Part shown: positions 6,754 to 14,081 of the stretch, in pieces
Layout: every line of letters begins with the position of its first letter
How positions within the stretch are numbered: the stretch's first letter is position 1
Assembly: GCA_036558645.1 (NCBI GenBank)
Contig: DATBFG010000052.1
Location: forward strand, 1 to 36,394
DNA: 36,394 nt
From: DATBFG01 sp036558645
GTDB lineage: Bacteria > Acidobacteriota > Terriglobia > Terriglobales > Acidobacteriaceae
Reading direction: 5' to 3'
Position numbers and translations under genes: made by a program
Notes under the pieces: generated by a model
What the model was told of the DNA's origin: nothing
What the model saw: only the letters and a program-made list of their open reading frames with translations
The model's database searches: none

Positions 6754-8172
6754 ATGAAATCCAGATTTACTATCAGCGTTGCGCTTCTTTGTGGTCTCAC
6801 GCTCGCCCCAGCTTTCGGACAGTGGTCATCGGACCCGTCAAAGAATCTCCCTCTCGCCGACAAAATCGGCGATGATCAGGTGCAACCGAAAATCAAGGCC
6901 CTGAAGGGCAACGGCTGGTGGGTTAGCTGGTTCGATGCAGATCCCAATACACCTCCTCCGGTCGGATACGACCCCCATCTGCAAAAATTGAATGTCTCCG
7001 GAGTCGAGCAATTCAGCCATAACGGCGTGCTCATCGCCGATCTGGGTAACAGCTCGACGCAAGACTGGGGCCTCGATGCCGACACCCTTGATCATGCCCT
7101 GCTTACTTTTTTGGATACACGCGCTGGCTCCAACCAGCAGATTACGGCCGTTAAATACGGTGTGATAAATGGACTGCTCTGGGGACCCCGTGGAGTTTTA
7201 CTCACACACGACCAGAGCTTCCATGCCGCTCCGAAGATTGCCGGCACCGATGACGGCAATGTCGTTGTAGCCTGGACGAGTGACAGCGACGTTGTTCTTC
7301 AGAAGCTCGGTCCGAATGGCCAGCCATCGTGGGGAGCCGGGGTTGTGCTCAGCGAGGCTGGTTACAATTATTCAGTCGCCGATTTGCATGCGACCGTCTC
7401 AGATAGCGGCTCGGTGATTATCTCCTACGTGAGGGATAAGGGCTTCGGCAGTAACCGGGAGCTGCACGCGAACAAGCTGTCTTCGACAGGTGATCTACTT
7501 TGGGGTCCGTCGGGTATCACTCTTTTCGACAATGGATCGCTCCAGTTCGGCAACTGGCCGAACTTCGTCACCGACGGCAATGGTGGCGCAGTGTTTGCAT
7601 GGTACGAAAGCAGTCCGACATTGCAGGTATTCGCTCAGCGTATCCGCGAAGACGGTAGCGAGGCCTTCCAGCACAATGGCGTCGCGGTTTCACTGGCCAC
7701 TCCAAACATTCGTGTATCTCCCAGCGTCTCGTTCCGCAAGGACACTGGGGAGACCTTTGTCTTCTGGACAGAAGAAGATTCACTGCAATCGAAGAACGGC
7801 GTATCGGGACAGAAACTCGGTCCTGCGGGCACCCGCCTTTGGGGAAATAATGGACTGACAATCGTTCCTCTAGGTTCGGATTCGCAAATCTTTGTCACAA
7901 GCGTGCCGATCGGGGGCGGAGCACTGGTGTTTTGGGTAGATCAGGCGAGTTTCACGTCATCGACCATCTATGCCACCCGGTTAAATGGCCAAGGGGCGAC
8001 GGTCTGCCCGAAGTTTCCGGTTTCGACGGCGGCAGTCGCACCGTTTGGGCTTGTGGCCGACATAGCGCCTAATAGCACGGCAGCGCTGGCCTGGTCGGAC
8101 AGCCGCATCGGCAATAACGGGATCTATATTCAGAACATAAATAAGGATTGTTCGCTGGGAGTTCGACAGTAG
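6754..8172 (+). CDS. Secreted repeat protein, probable beta-propeller
   Basis: A 472-residue exported protein of unknown function. The signal peptide is MKSRFTISVALLCGLTLAPAFG, with cleavage likely before QWSSD. The mature part has repeated short units of the form G-x-x-W-x-x-x-G-V (LLWGPRGVLL, PSWGAGVVLS, LLWGPSGITLF, RLWGNNGLTIV) alternating with VVVAWTSD, VIISYVRD, AVFAWYES and ALVFWVDQ strands. These blade-like repeats suggest a propeller or similar all-beta fold. AGGAGA sits 4 nt before the ATG. No catalytic motif is recognised; binding or structural roles are possible. A convergent SPFH gene follows, separated by a shared terminator hairpin. Confidence 0.8.
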   Translation: MKSRFTISVALLCGLTLAPAFGQWSSDPSKNLPLADKIGDDQVQPKIKALKGNGWWVSWFDADPNTPPPVGYDPHLQKLNVSGVEQFSHNGVLIADLGNSSTQDWGLDADTLDHALLTFLDTRAGSNQQITAVKYGVINGLLWGPRGVLLTHDQSFHAAPKIAGTDDGNVVVAWTSDSDVVLQKLGPNGQPSWGAGVVLSEAGYNYSVADLHATVSDSGSVIISYVRDKGFGSNRELHANKLSSTGDLLWGPSGITLFDNGSLQFGNWPNFVTDGNGGAVFAWYESSPTLQVFAQRIREDGSEAFQHNGVAVSLATPNIRVSPSVSFRKDTGETFVFWTEEDSLQSKNGVSGQKLGPAGTRLWGNNGLTIVPLGSDSQIFVTSVPIGGGALVFWVDQASFTSSTIYATRLNGQGATVCPKFPVSTAAVAPFGLVADIAPNSTAALAWSDSRIGNNGIYIQNINKDCSLGVRQ

Positions 8173-8181
8173 CGCGTGGAC

Positions 8182-8211
8182 AAAATAGAGCCCGGATTTC
8201 TATCCGGGCTC
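8182..8211. terminator. Hairpin terminator between convergent genes
   Basis: GAGCCCGGAT (8188-8197) and ATCCGGGCTC (8202-8211) form a perfect 10-bp stem with a TTCT loop between two convergent genes. On the minus strand the stem is followed by TATTTTG, so it works best for the SPFH gene. On the plus strand the T-tract is missing. Confidence 0.75.
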
Positions 8212-8221
8212 ACTTGCATGA

Positions 8222-9250
8222 CTACTGCTCGTTCTTTCCCTCATTCGGAAGGTTGAGCAGCATGCTCGGCTTTCCGCCAATAATCATGCTTGGCAGCTGT
8301 CCATTCCACCTCTCGATGCGGGCGCGATCGTTTTCAAGCTTTCGCCACTCCAGCAACTGAGGAGTAATCGAAGCCTGTCGCAACCGGTTCGCTTCCGCCT
8401 CGCCATGCGCCCTTTGTATCGCAGCTTCAGCCTCTCCCCGAGCACGCTCGATCTGGCTCTTGGCTTCGCCTTCCGCCTCGGCGATTTGCTTGTTCATCTC
8501 GGCCTGAGTGACCGCAAGTTGATTGCGGGCGCGCTCAGCTTCGGTGATAGCCTGCGTCTTCTGCGTAATCGCCTGCTCGATGGCCGCAGTAAATCGTGGC
8601 TTGCCGATGAATCCAAACTGCTGAATCCCCACGCCCACAGGGTTCACCTGCTCCTGGATTTTGCTGCGAGCTTCTCGCAAGAAACGCGCCTTGTTCTCGC
8701 CATAGATATCCTCCAACGTGTAGGTCGAAGCCACTTCGTTCAGTGAGTTCCGAACAATGTCCTTCAGAATTCCATGGGTGAACTTGTCAAGGTCATCGGC
8801 TCGATATTTGACATAGAATTCCGGCACCTTCGTCGGATCGATCGCATACGACAGCGAGACATCGGCACGCACCTCCTGGCCTTCCTTCGAGTTGAACACC
8901 AGTTCTTCGTTCAGCGGATGTCCTTCGTTCGTATCCGACGTCCACTTAACCGTTTGTACAAACGTCGGGAATTGTATGATCTGCGTCTTCAATGGGCTGT
9001 AGAAGACCCAGCCAGTGCGAACAGGGATGTCTTGCGCGCCACGCTGCGTTCCCGCAAGGTTCACTTCAACGCCGACATAGCCGGCGTTGATGCGGGTTGT
9101 GTGGACCACGTTCAACAGCAATACAAGACCAATCAGTCCACCGAACGCAATGGCAACTGCTTTGATGATGATGTTCCTGTTACCTGCCAGAAGCCCAGTC
9201 ATCGTGTCACCGGTATCATCCGAATTCGGACCAATCGTTGTGTATTTCAT
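8222..9250 (-). CDS. SPFH/band-7 (prohibitin-like) membrane protein
   Basis: The 342-residue protein has a short N-terminal cytoplasmic tail, one transmembrane segment (about 28-50: IIIKAVAIAFGGLIGLVLLLNVV), an SPFH domain (about 55-235, including INAGYVGVEV and EEAR-type helices such as NKARFLREARSKIQEQV) and a long Ala/Glu-rich coiled coil (about 230-310: QAEMNKQIAEAEGEAKSQIERARGEAEAA). This order is that of prohibitin/HflC-type proteins, which form ring-like membrane assemblies that organise proteases or lipid microdomains. GGGGAGG lies just upstream of the ATG. It is downstream of the 68-residue membrane protein with an 87-nt gap and is probably co-transcribed. Confidence 0.88.
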   Translation of the reverse strand: MKYTTIGPNSDDTGDTMTGLLAGNRNIIIKAVAIAFGGLIGLVLLLNVVHTTRINAGYVGVEVNLAGTQRGAQDIPVRTGWVFYSPLKTQIIQFPTFVQTVKWTSDTNEGHPLNEELVFNSKEGQEVRADVSLSYAIDPTKVPEFYVKYRADDLDKFTHGILKDIVRNSLNEVASTYTLEDIYGENKARFLREARSKIQEQVNPVGVGIQQFGFIGKPRFTAAIEQAITQKTQAITEAERARNQLAVTQAEMNKQIAEAEGEAKSQIERARGEAEAAIQRAHGEAEANRLRQASITPQLLEWRKLENDRARIERWNGQLPSMIIGGKPSMLLNLPNEGKNEQ

Positions 9251-9337
9251 AGGCTCCTCCCCTGAGCATCAGCGGCCGATGTCTCCTATGGACACACCAG
9301 CCGAATATTGCAGTCGCGAAAATTCGTGTCACTGGCG

Positions 9338-9544
9338 TTAAGGACGCTTTGGATTGAAAAAGTCGCTGCGCCAGATGGCTCGCACAACTCCTGGCACGGC
9401 CACCAGCAGCGACAGCACGCCGAGCGCGCCCGCGTACAGCCATGCATCGCTGGCACGGTTCATCCATAGGAGAAACTGGCTTAGTCCAACGAGGCTGAAG
9501 AGGATTGTGATTGCGCTGAGCGCGATTTTTAGGCGGGTTCTCAT
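9338..9544 (-). CDS. Small two-helix membrane protein (68 aa)
   Basis: 68 residues with two hydrophobic segments (about 8-28, LKIALSAITILFSLVGLSQFL, and about 36-57, WLYAGALGVLSLLVAVPGVVRAI) and a basic tail (WRSDFFNPKRP). The ribosome site AGGAGG is strong and 6 nt from the ATG. The gene precedes the SPFH gene and may encode a partner or accessory subunit for it, but that is inferred only from position. A leader hairpin (9557-9577) sits 3 nt upstream of the ribosome site. Confidence 0.78.
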   Translation of the reverse strand: MRTRLKIALSAITILFSLVGLSQFLLWMNRASDAWLYAGALGVLSLLVAVPGVVRAIWRSDFFNPKRP

Positions 9545-9556
9545 CGTTGCCTCCTG

Positions 9557-9577
9557 CTCGATCTTGACTTGATCGAG
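9557..9577 (-). promoter_or_regulatory. 5'-UTR stem-loop upstream of the 68-aa gene
   Basis: CTCGATC (9557-9563) and GATCGAG (9571-9577) form a perfect 7-bp stem with a 7-nt loop. The stem lies 2-3 nt upstream of the AGGAGG of the minus-strand gene starting at 9544. Confidence 0.45.
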
Positions 9578-9585
9578 TGTCCGAC

Positions 9586-9629
9586 CGCGGCGACTTCCGC
9601 CGCGTCCCGAACGGGTTGGAGGCCGTTCG
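9586..9629. other. Two further inverted repeats in the 9545-9823 gap
   Basis: CGCGGCG (9586-9592) pairs with CGCCGCG (9598-9604) around ACTTC, and CGAACGG (9608-9614) pairs with CCGTTCG (9623-9629) around an 8-nt loop. Together with the stem at 9557-9577 they make three consecutive hairpins in the divergent gap. Their role is unknown. No convincing promoter for the gene at 9824 was found in 9630-9823. Confidence 0.5.
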
Positions 9630-9823
9630 TTTAGTTCAGCTATAAGATGTACAAACCTCCCGCGGGACGCAGAAAATCGGACGAACTACCATGTGGAGGA
9701 ACAGCAATCACTTGGGAGCTAGAGCAGTGAAGTTCGCTTGCACAAGAGATTGGCTCGATTTTCGACTGCAATGTCGGGCATTCTCTGCGTCCCTCCCGGC
9801 ATCAATCGCATCGAAAAAAGACG

Positions 9824-10546
9824 ATGGCACCTTTCCAAACCTTTAACGCTCGGTTGCTGCGTGCGGTCTCCCTGTCTGATCTGACGAAACATCTCGAATT
9901 TGAAATGGAAGGCGTCGCGCGATTTGGGTTCGTTCCCGGCCAATGGCTTTCTTTTAAGACCAACAAGTCCGATGGCGAAGAGATCACGCGGGCGTACTCG
10001 ATAGCCTCCGTTCCCGACGAAAGTAATCGCTTTGGGCTATGCCTCAATCGCGTGCAGGACGGCTTCATGTCGAATTATCTCTGCGACATGAAAGAAGGTG
10101 AGACCATCGCGTGCCAGGGCCCGTATGGAGATTTCATCTTGCGCCCGCCGATGCGGGATACAATCTTCATCGCAACCGGTACCGGCGTGGCTCCCTTTCG
10201 CGCGATGCTACAGTGGGTTCTCGCGGATCCCATCCGACACCAGCAAAAGCAATTGTGGCTCCTTTTCGGCAGCCGCTACGAAGTAGACATTTACTATCAC
10301 AATGAATTTCTCAAGCTGGCGTCTCAGCACCAGAATTTCGCATATCTGCCGACTCTTAGCCGTGGCAGCGAAGACTGGAAAGGCTTGCGCGGTTATGTCC
10401 AGGAGCATGTGCCCGGGATCGTCGCCGGACGGAACAACATGCATGCTTATATCTGCGGACTGGATAAGATGATCAAGGCCAACCGGGAATTGCTAAAAGG
10501 TATGGGATGGGATCGGAAGTCGATACTGTACGAGAAGTACGATTAA
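9824..10546 (+). CDS. Ferredoxin--NADP reductase-type flavoprotein
   Basis: The 240-residue length and motifs fit the FNR superfamily. R56-A-Y58-S59 (RAYSIAS) is the FAD-binding RxYS motif, GPYGDF (99-104) contacts the flavin phosphate region, GTGVAPF (119-125) opens the NAD(P)-binding domain, and the end YICGLDKMIKANRELLKGMGW resembles single-domain bacterial ferredoxin/flavodoxin reductases. It should pass electrons between NAD(P)H and a small redox carrier in the cytoplasm. There is no obvious Shine-Dalgarno sequence. The aldo/keto reductase gene follows after 21 nt and is likely co-transcribed, suggesting a redox or detoxification unit. Confidence 0.88.
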   Translation: MAPFQTFNARLLRAVSLSDLTKHLEFEMEGVARFGFVPGQWLSFKTNKSDGEEITRAYSIASVPDESNRFGLCLNRVQDGFMSNYLCDMKEGETIACQGPYGDFILRPPMRDTIFIATGTGVAPFRAMLQWVLADPIRHQQKQLWLLFGSRYEVDIYYHNEFLKLASQHQNFAYLPTLSRGSEDWKGLRGYVQEHVPGIVAGRNNMHAYICGLDKMIKANRELLKGMGWDRKSILYEKYD

Positions 10547-10567
10547 CTTAGCGAGTAAGGAGCTTCC

Positions 10568-11563
10568 GTGTACGAGGCCGACAACAAACGTTATGACTCG
10601 ATGATCTACCGCCGCTGCGGGCGCAGCGGCATTCAGCTTCCGGCGATTTCTTTAGGACTTTGGCACAACTTCGGCGGTGTCGATGTTTTTGAGAATGGAC
10701 GCGCCATGCTGCGGCGGGCGTTTGATCTCGGTATCACGCACTTCGATCTGGCTAATAATTATGGGCCGCCATACGGATCGGCAGAAGAGAACTTTGGCCG
10801 CATCCTGCAAAAGGATTTCCTTCCATACCGCGATGAGCTGATCATCAGCACCAAGGCTGGCTGGGATATGTGGCCGGGGCCCTACGGCGATTACGGCTCG
10901 CGCAAGTACCTGTTGGCCAGCCTTGACCAGAGCCTCAAGCGGATAGGCCTGGAGTACGTGGACATCTTTTATCATCATCGCCCCGATCCTCAGACTCCGC
11001 TGGAAGAAACGATGGGAGCCCTGGATCAAGCGGTGCGGTCCGGCCGAGCGCTCTACGTTGGAATTTCTGCCTACGATGCGGACCTGACGAAGAAAGCCAT
11101 CAAAATTTTGCGGGAGTTGGGAACTCCGTGCCTGATTCATCAGCCGAAGTATTCCATGTTCGTTCGCGACATAGAGCATGGCGTGCTGGACGTACTGGGA
11201 AAGGAAGGAGTGGGCACCATTCCTTTTAGTCCGCTCGCACAAGGACTCTTGTCGGACCGTTATCTGAGCGGGATCCCAGAAGACTCGCGTGCGGCCCGTG
11301 ACTTTTATCTAAAGAAGGCTGAAGTCGACGAGAGCACCGTCGCGAAAATCCGCTCGCTCGACAAAATCGCAAAGACTCGCGGTCAGAGCCTCGCCCAAAT
11401 GGCTGTGGCTTGGGTGCTCCGCGATCCCCGCGTCACCAGTGCCTTGATTGGCGCCAGCAGAATCCAGCAGGTAGACGACAATGTTGCCGCCCTGCGGAAT
11501 CTCAAGTTTTCAGATCACGAACTGCGCCAAATCGATGAAATTGTAGGAGACCGGAGCTCGTGA
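10568..11563 (+). CDS. Aldo/keto reductase, L-glyceraldehyde-3-phosphate reductase type (YghZ-like)
   Basis: 331 residues with clear resemblance to E. coli YghZ (Gpr) along its length: YRRCGRSGIQLPAISLGLWHNF, ITHFDLANNYGPPYGSAEENFGR, ISTKAGWDMWPGPYGDYGSRKYLLASLDQSLKR. The aldo/keto reductase tetrad is D60, Y65, K96 and H137. The enzyme would reduce aldehydes such as L-glyceraldehyde-3-phosphate or methylglyoxal with NADPH. The GTG at 10568 is chosen because AAGGAG lies 5 nt upstream and because YghZ has a comparable N-terminal extension before the YRRCG block. It follows the flavoprotein reductase gene by 21 nt. Confidence 0.9.
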   Translation: MYEADNKRYDSMIYRRCGRSGIQLPAISLGLWHNFGGVDVFENGRAMLRRAFDLGITHFDLANNYGPPYGSAEENFGRILQKDFLPYRDELIISTKAGWDMWPGPYGDYGSRKYLLASLDQSLKRIGLEYVDIFYHHRPDPQTPLEETMGALDQAVRSGRALYVGISAYDADLTKKAIKILRELGTPCLIHQPKYSMFVRDIEHGVLDVLGKEGVGTIPFSPLAQGLLSDRYLSGIPEDSRAARDFYLKKAEVDESTVAKIRSLDKIAKTRGQSLAQMAVAWVLRDPRVTSALIGASRIQQVDDNVAALRNLKFSDHELRQIDEIVGDRSS

Positions 11564-11651
11564 TCATTGTCGACGTACTCGAAGTAAGTCATTCAATTTA
11601 AACCATAATTACCTGCAACCCTGCCCCCATTGCCTTCATCTATATGTAAAG

Positions 11652-11681
11652 TTGACAACAATACGCTCATATTATTATGAT
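11652..11681 (+). promoter_or_regulatory. dnaK sigma-70 type promoter
   Basis: A consensus TTGACA (11652-11657) is followed after 18 nt by TATGAT (11676-11681), giving a leader of about 70 nt before dnaK. Neither a CIRCE element (TTAGCACTC-N9-GAGTGCTAA) nor a HAIR element (CTTGAGT-N7-ACTCAAG) could be seen nearby. Confidence 0.7.
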
Positions 11682-11760
11682 TCGCCTGCAGCAACCTGCA
11701 TTCGTCAGCTCAGGCTTCGATTTTTCAAGCACTTATAGAGTTTGAGGAGGGTGTAAAGAG

Positions 11761-13689
11761 ATGGGAAAGATTATTGGAATTGACCTGGGGACGACCAACT
11801 CGGTCGTGGCCGTCATGGAAGGCGGCGAACCCAAGGTGATTCCCAACGAAGAGGGTGGTCGGACTACACCCTCGGTGGTGGGCTTCACCAAGACCGGCGA
11901 GCGTTTGGTAGGACAGGTGGCCAAACGCCAGGCCATCACCAATCCCGAGAACACAGTCTATTCAATTAAGCGGTTCATGGGACGCCGCTTTGACGAAGTA
12001 ACAGAAGAGACCAAGATGGTCCCTTACAAGGTTGTCCAATCAGGCGACCACGTTGCCGTCCTCGCGCAGGGCAAGGAATACACGCCCGCACAAGTTTCGG
12101 CCATGATTCTTCAGAAATTGAAGAAGGCAGCGGAAGACTATCTCGGGGAGAAAGTAACCGACGCGGTGATCACCGTGCCCGCCTACTTCAACGATGCGCA
12201 GCGCCAGGCTACAAAAGACGCCGGCAAAATCGCTGGACTGGAAGTCAAGCGCATCATCAATGAGCCGACTGCGGCAGCGCTTGCCTACGGCCTCGACAAG
12301 AAAAAAGACGAGACCATCGCAGTGTACGACTTCGGTGGCGGTACGTTCGATATCTCGGTTCTTGAAGTCGGCGAAGGAGTCATCGAAGTAAAAGCCACCA
12401 ATGGTGACACCCACCTTGGCGGTGACAACCTCGACCAGCGGATCGTCGATTGGCTGATTGAAGAGTTCAAGAAGGACGAAGGCCTCGACCTGCGTGGAAA
12501 GGGCAACGAGATGGCGCTGCAGCGTCTGCGTGACGCGGCGGAGCGCGCCAAGATCGAACTCTCCACGACCATGGAGACTGAGATCAATCTGCCCTTCATC
12601 ACCGCCGACGCCAGTGGCCCGAAGCACCTGGTAAAGCGGTTGACCCGCGCGAAGCTCGAGTCGATGGTCGAAGACATCATTCAGCGCTCGGTCGGCCCGT
12701 GCAGGCAGTGCATGAAAGATGCAGGCGTCGACGCCAGCAAGATCAACGAAGTGGTCCTGGTCGGCGGACAGACTCGTATGCCTCGCATCCAGGCGCTGGT
12801 GAAAGAGCTCTTCGGCAAGGAGCCACATCGTGGTGTGAATCCCGATGAAGTCGTTGCCGTAGGTGCTGCTATTCAGGGCGGCGTGCTCGGCGGAGAAGTG
12901 AAAGACCTCCTCCTGCTCGATGTAACGCCTCTGACGTTGGCGATTGAGACGCTGGGCGGCGTTGCTACGCCGATGATCCCACGCAATACGACGATTCCAA
13001 CCCGCAAGACGGAAACGTTCTCGACCGCAGCGGATAACCAGACGTCGGTTGAGGTTCACGTCCTGCAGGGCGAGCGCCCGATGGCGGCGCAGAACCGCAC
13101 GCTCGGCAAGTTTCACCTGACTGGTCTGCCTCCGGCGCCGCGCGGTTTGCCGCAGATCGAAGTGACGTTCGACATCGATGCGAACGGCATCCTCAACGTC
13201 ACTGCAAAGGACAACGCCACAGGCAAGGACCAGAAGATTACGATTACGTCCTCTTCGGGTCTGAGCAAGGAAGAAGTCGAGCGCATGGCGAAGGACGCTG
13301 AGTCCCACGCAGCCGAGGACAAGACGCGTCGCGAGGAGATCGAATCCCGCAACCAACTCGACTCGATGGTTTACAGCGTCGAGAAGATGCTACGCGAGCA
13401 GGGCGACAAGATCTCCGGCTCGGAGCGCGGAGACGTGGAAAACGCTATAGCCGATGCCAAGAAGGCGTTGGAGTCCGGCGACAAGGCGGCTATGGACAAA
13501 GCTCGCGAGGGTTTGACCCAGGCGTCGCACAAGTTAGCTGAGCAAATGTACAAAGCGGCTCAGGCTCAGAGTGCGCCAGGCGCAGGGCCGACTCCGGGAG
13601 CCGGCGCAGCACCCGGAGCCGACGAGCAAGCGAAGAAGGATGAGGGTGTTATCGACGCCGAGTACGTGGACGTCGAAGACAAGAAATAA
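11761..13689 (+). CDS. dnaK: Chaperone DnaK (Hsp70)
   Basis: A full-length 642-residue Hsp70. ATPase-domain signatures are IIGIDLGTTNSVVAVMEGG (3-21), a VYDFGGGTFDIS phosphate-2 motif and VVLVGGQTRMPRIQ. The substrate-binding domain contains DVTPLTLAIETLGG and DIDANGILNVTAKD. The tail is a Gly/Pro/Ala linker followed by the acidic end GVIDAEYVDVEDKK. It acts with DnaJ and GrpE on unfolded proteins; grpE is not adjacent. A strong GAGGAGG ribosome site precedes the ATG. The gene is followed by a hairpin terminator, a small gene and dnaJ. Confidence 0.98.
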   Translation: MGKIIGIDLGTTNSVVAVMEGGEPKVIPNEEGGRTTPSVVGFTKTGERLVGQVAKRQAITNPENTVYSIKRFMGRRFDEVTEETKMVPYKVVQSGDHVAVLAQGKEYTPAQVSAMILQKLKKAAEDYLGEKVTDAVITVPAYFNDAQRQATKDAGKIAGLEVKRIINEPTAAALAYGLDKKKDETIAVYDFGGGTFDISVLEVGEGVIEVKATNGDTHLGGDNLDQRIVDWLIEEFKKDEGLDLRGKGNEMALQRLRDAAERAKIELSTTMETEINLPFITADASGPKHLVKRLTRAKLESMVEDIIQRSVGPCRQCMKDAGVDASKINEVVLVGGQTRMPRIQALVKELFGKEPHRGVNPDEVVAVGAAIQGGVLGGEVKDLLLLDVTPLTLAIETLGGVATPMIPRNTTIPTRKTETFSTAADNQTSVEVHVLQGERPMAAQNRTLGKFHLTGLPPAPRGLPQIEVTFDIDANGILNVTAKDNATGKDQKITITSSSGLSKEEVERMAKDAESHAAEDKTRREEIESRNQLDSMVYSVEKMLREQGDKISGSERGDVENAIADAKKALESGDKAAMDKAREGLTQASHKLAEQMYKAAQAQSAPGAGPTPGAGAAPGADEQAKKDEGVIDAEYVDVEDKK

Positions 13690-13718
13690 GCTGTCAGTTT
13701 TCACGATGGCTATCAGCG

Positions 13719-13747
13719 GGGACGGGCTTAATGCTCGTCCCTTCTTA
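13719..13747 (+). terminator. Rho-independent terminator after dnaK
   Basis: GGGACGGGC (13719-13727) pairs with GCTCGTCCC (13733-13741), nine pairs including one G-T, around TTAAT. TTCTTAT follows. Confidence 0.7.
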
Positions 13748-13784
13748 TCAGTGAATGGGAAACTTAGGGAAAAGAGGTAGAGAT

Positions 13785-13961
13785 TTGCAATTTCGCATCA
13801 AGGGGCAAGATTATTTCCTCGCGTTTGTGGAACAGGAGAAGCGTTGGTATCTGTTCTCTCCGAATGAGGATGGTTTGAACCGCATTCCGGTTTACGTGGA
13901 TGCCGTGCAATATGATAGACCCGACACACTGGGAAAGAACACCCAGAACATGCTGGGCTAA
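13785..13961 (+). CDS. Small conserved-looking protein between dnaK and dnaJ (58 aa)
   Basis: The frame begins at TTG 13785, with AGAGGT 6 nt upstream. An in-frame ATG at 13755 would add 10 residues but has no ribosome site and lies right behind the dnaK terminator. The product (QFRIKGQDYFLAFVEQEKRWYLFSPNEDGLNRIPVYVDAV) looks like a compact beta-rich domain with no signal peptide or membrane segment. The alternating strand pattern around YFLAFVEQEKRWYLFSP argues for a real gene. I know of no function. Its place between two Hsp70-system genes could be chance. Confidence 0.65.
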   Translation: MQFRIKGQDYFLAFVEQEKRWYLFSPNEDGLNRIPVYVDAVQYDRPDTLGKNTQNMLG

Positions 13962-14067
13962 ATTATGATCAGTCTGGCTCCGCGACTGGCTTTTCGAACG
14001 GAGCTACAACAACCGATGACTGAATCACTTCAGATGGAACCAGCCGTTGGCGAAATGCTGACGGCTG

Positions 14068-14073
14068 TATGCT
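14068..14073 (+). promoter_or_regulatory. dnaJ -10-like box, leaderless candidate
   Basis: TATGCT ends 8 nt before the dnaJ ATG (14082), with TTGGCG (14047-14052) 15 nt upstream. A start near 14080 would give an essentially leaderless mRNA. No Shine-Dalgarno sequence precedes the ATG. Confidence 0.4.
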
Positions 14074-14081
14074 TTTAGACA

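Noticed and set aside
11690..11760. CIRCE or HAIR heat-shock operator before dnaK
   Set aside because: The nearest sequence (TCAAGCACT ... GAGTTTGAG) has half-sites in the wrong orientation and spacing for both elements.
12040..13356. Long minus-strand open frame (438 codons) opposite dnaK
   Set aside because: It lies wholly inside the certain dnaK gene; its sequence is a biased mirror of dnaK codons and has no protein motif. Long antisense frames are common opposite GC-rich conserved genes.
13965..14078. A 37-codon frame ending 3 nt before dnaJ, as a coupling leader peptide
   Set aside because: It has no ribosome site, its composition is not persuasive, and the TATGCT box 8 nt before dnaJ explains the missing Shine-Dalgarno sequence more simply.
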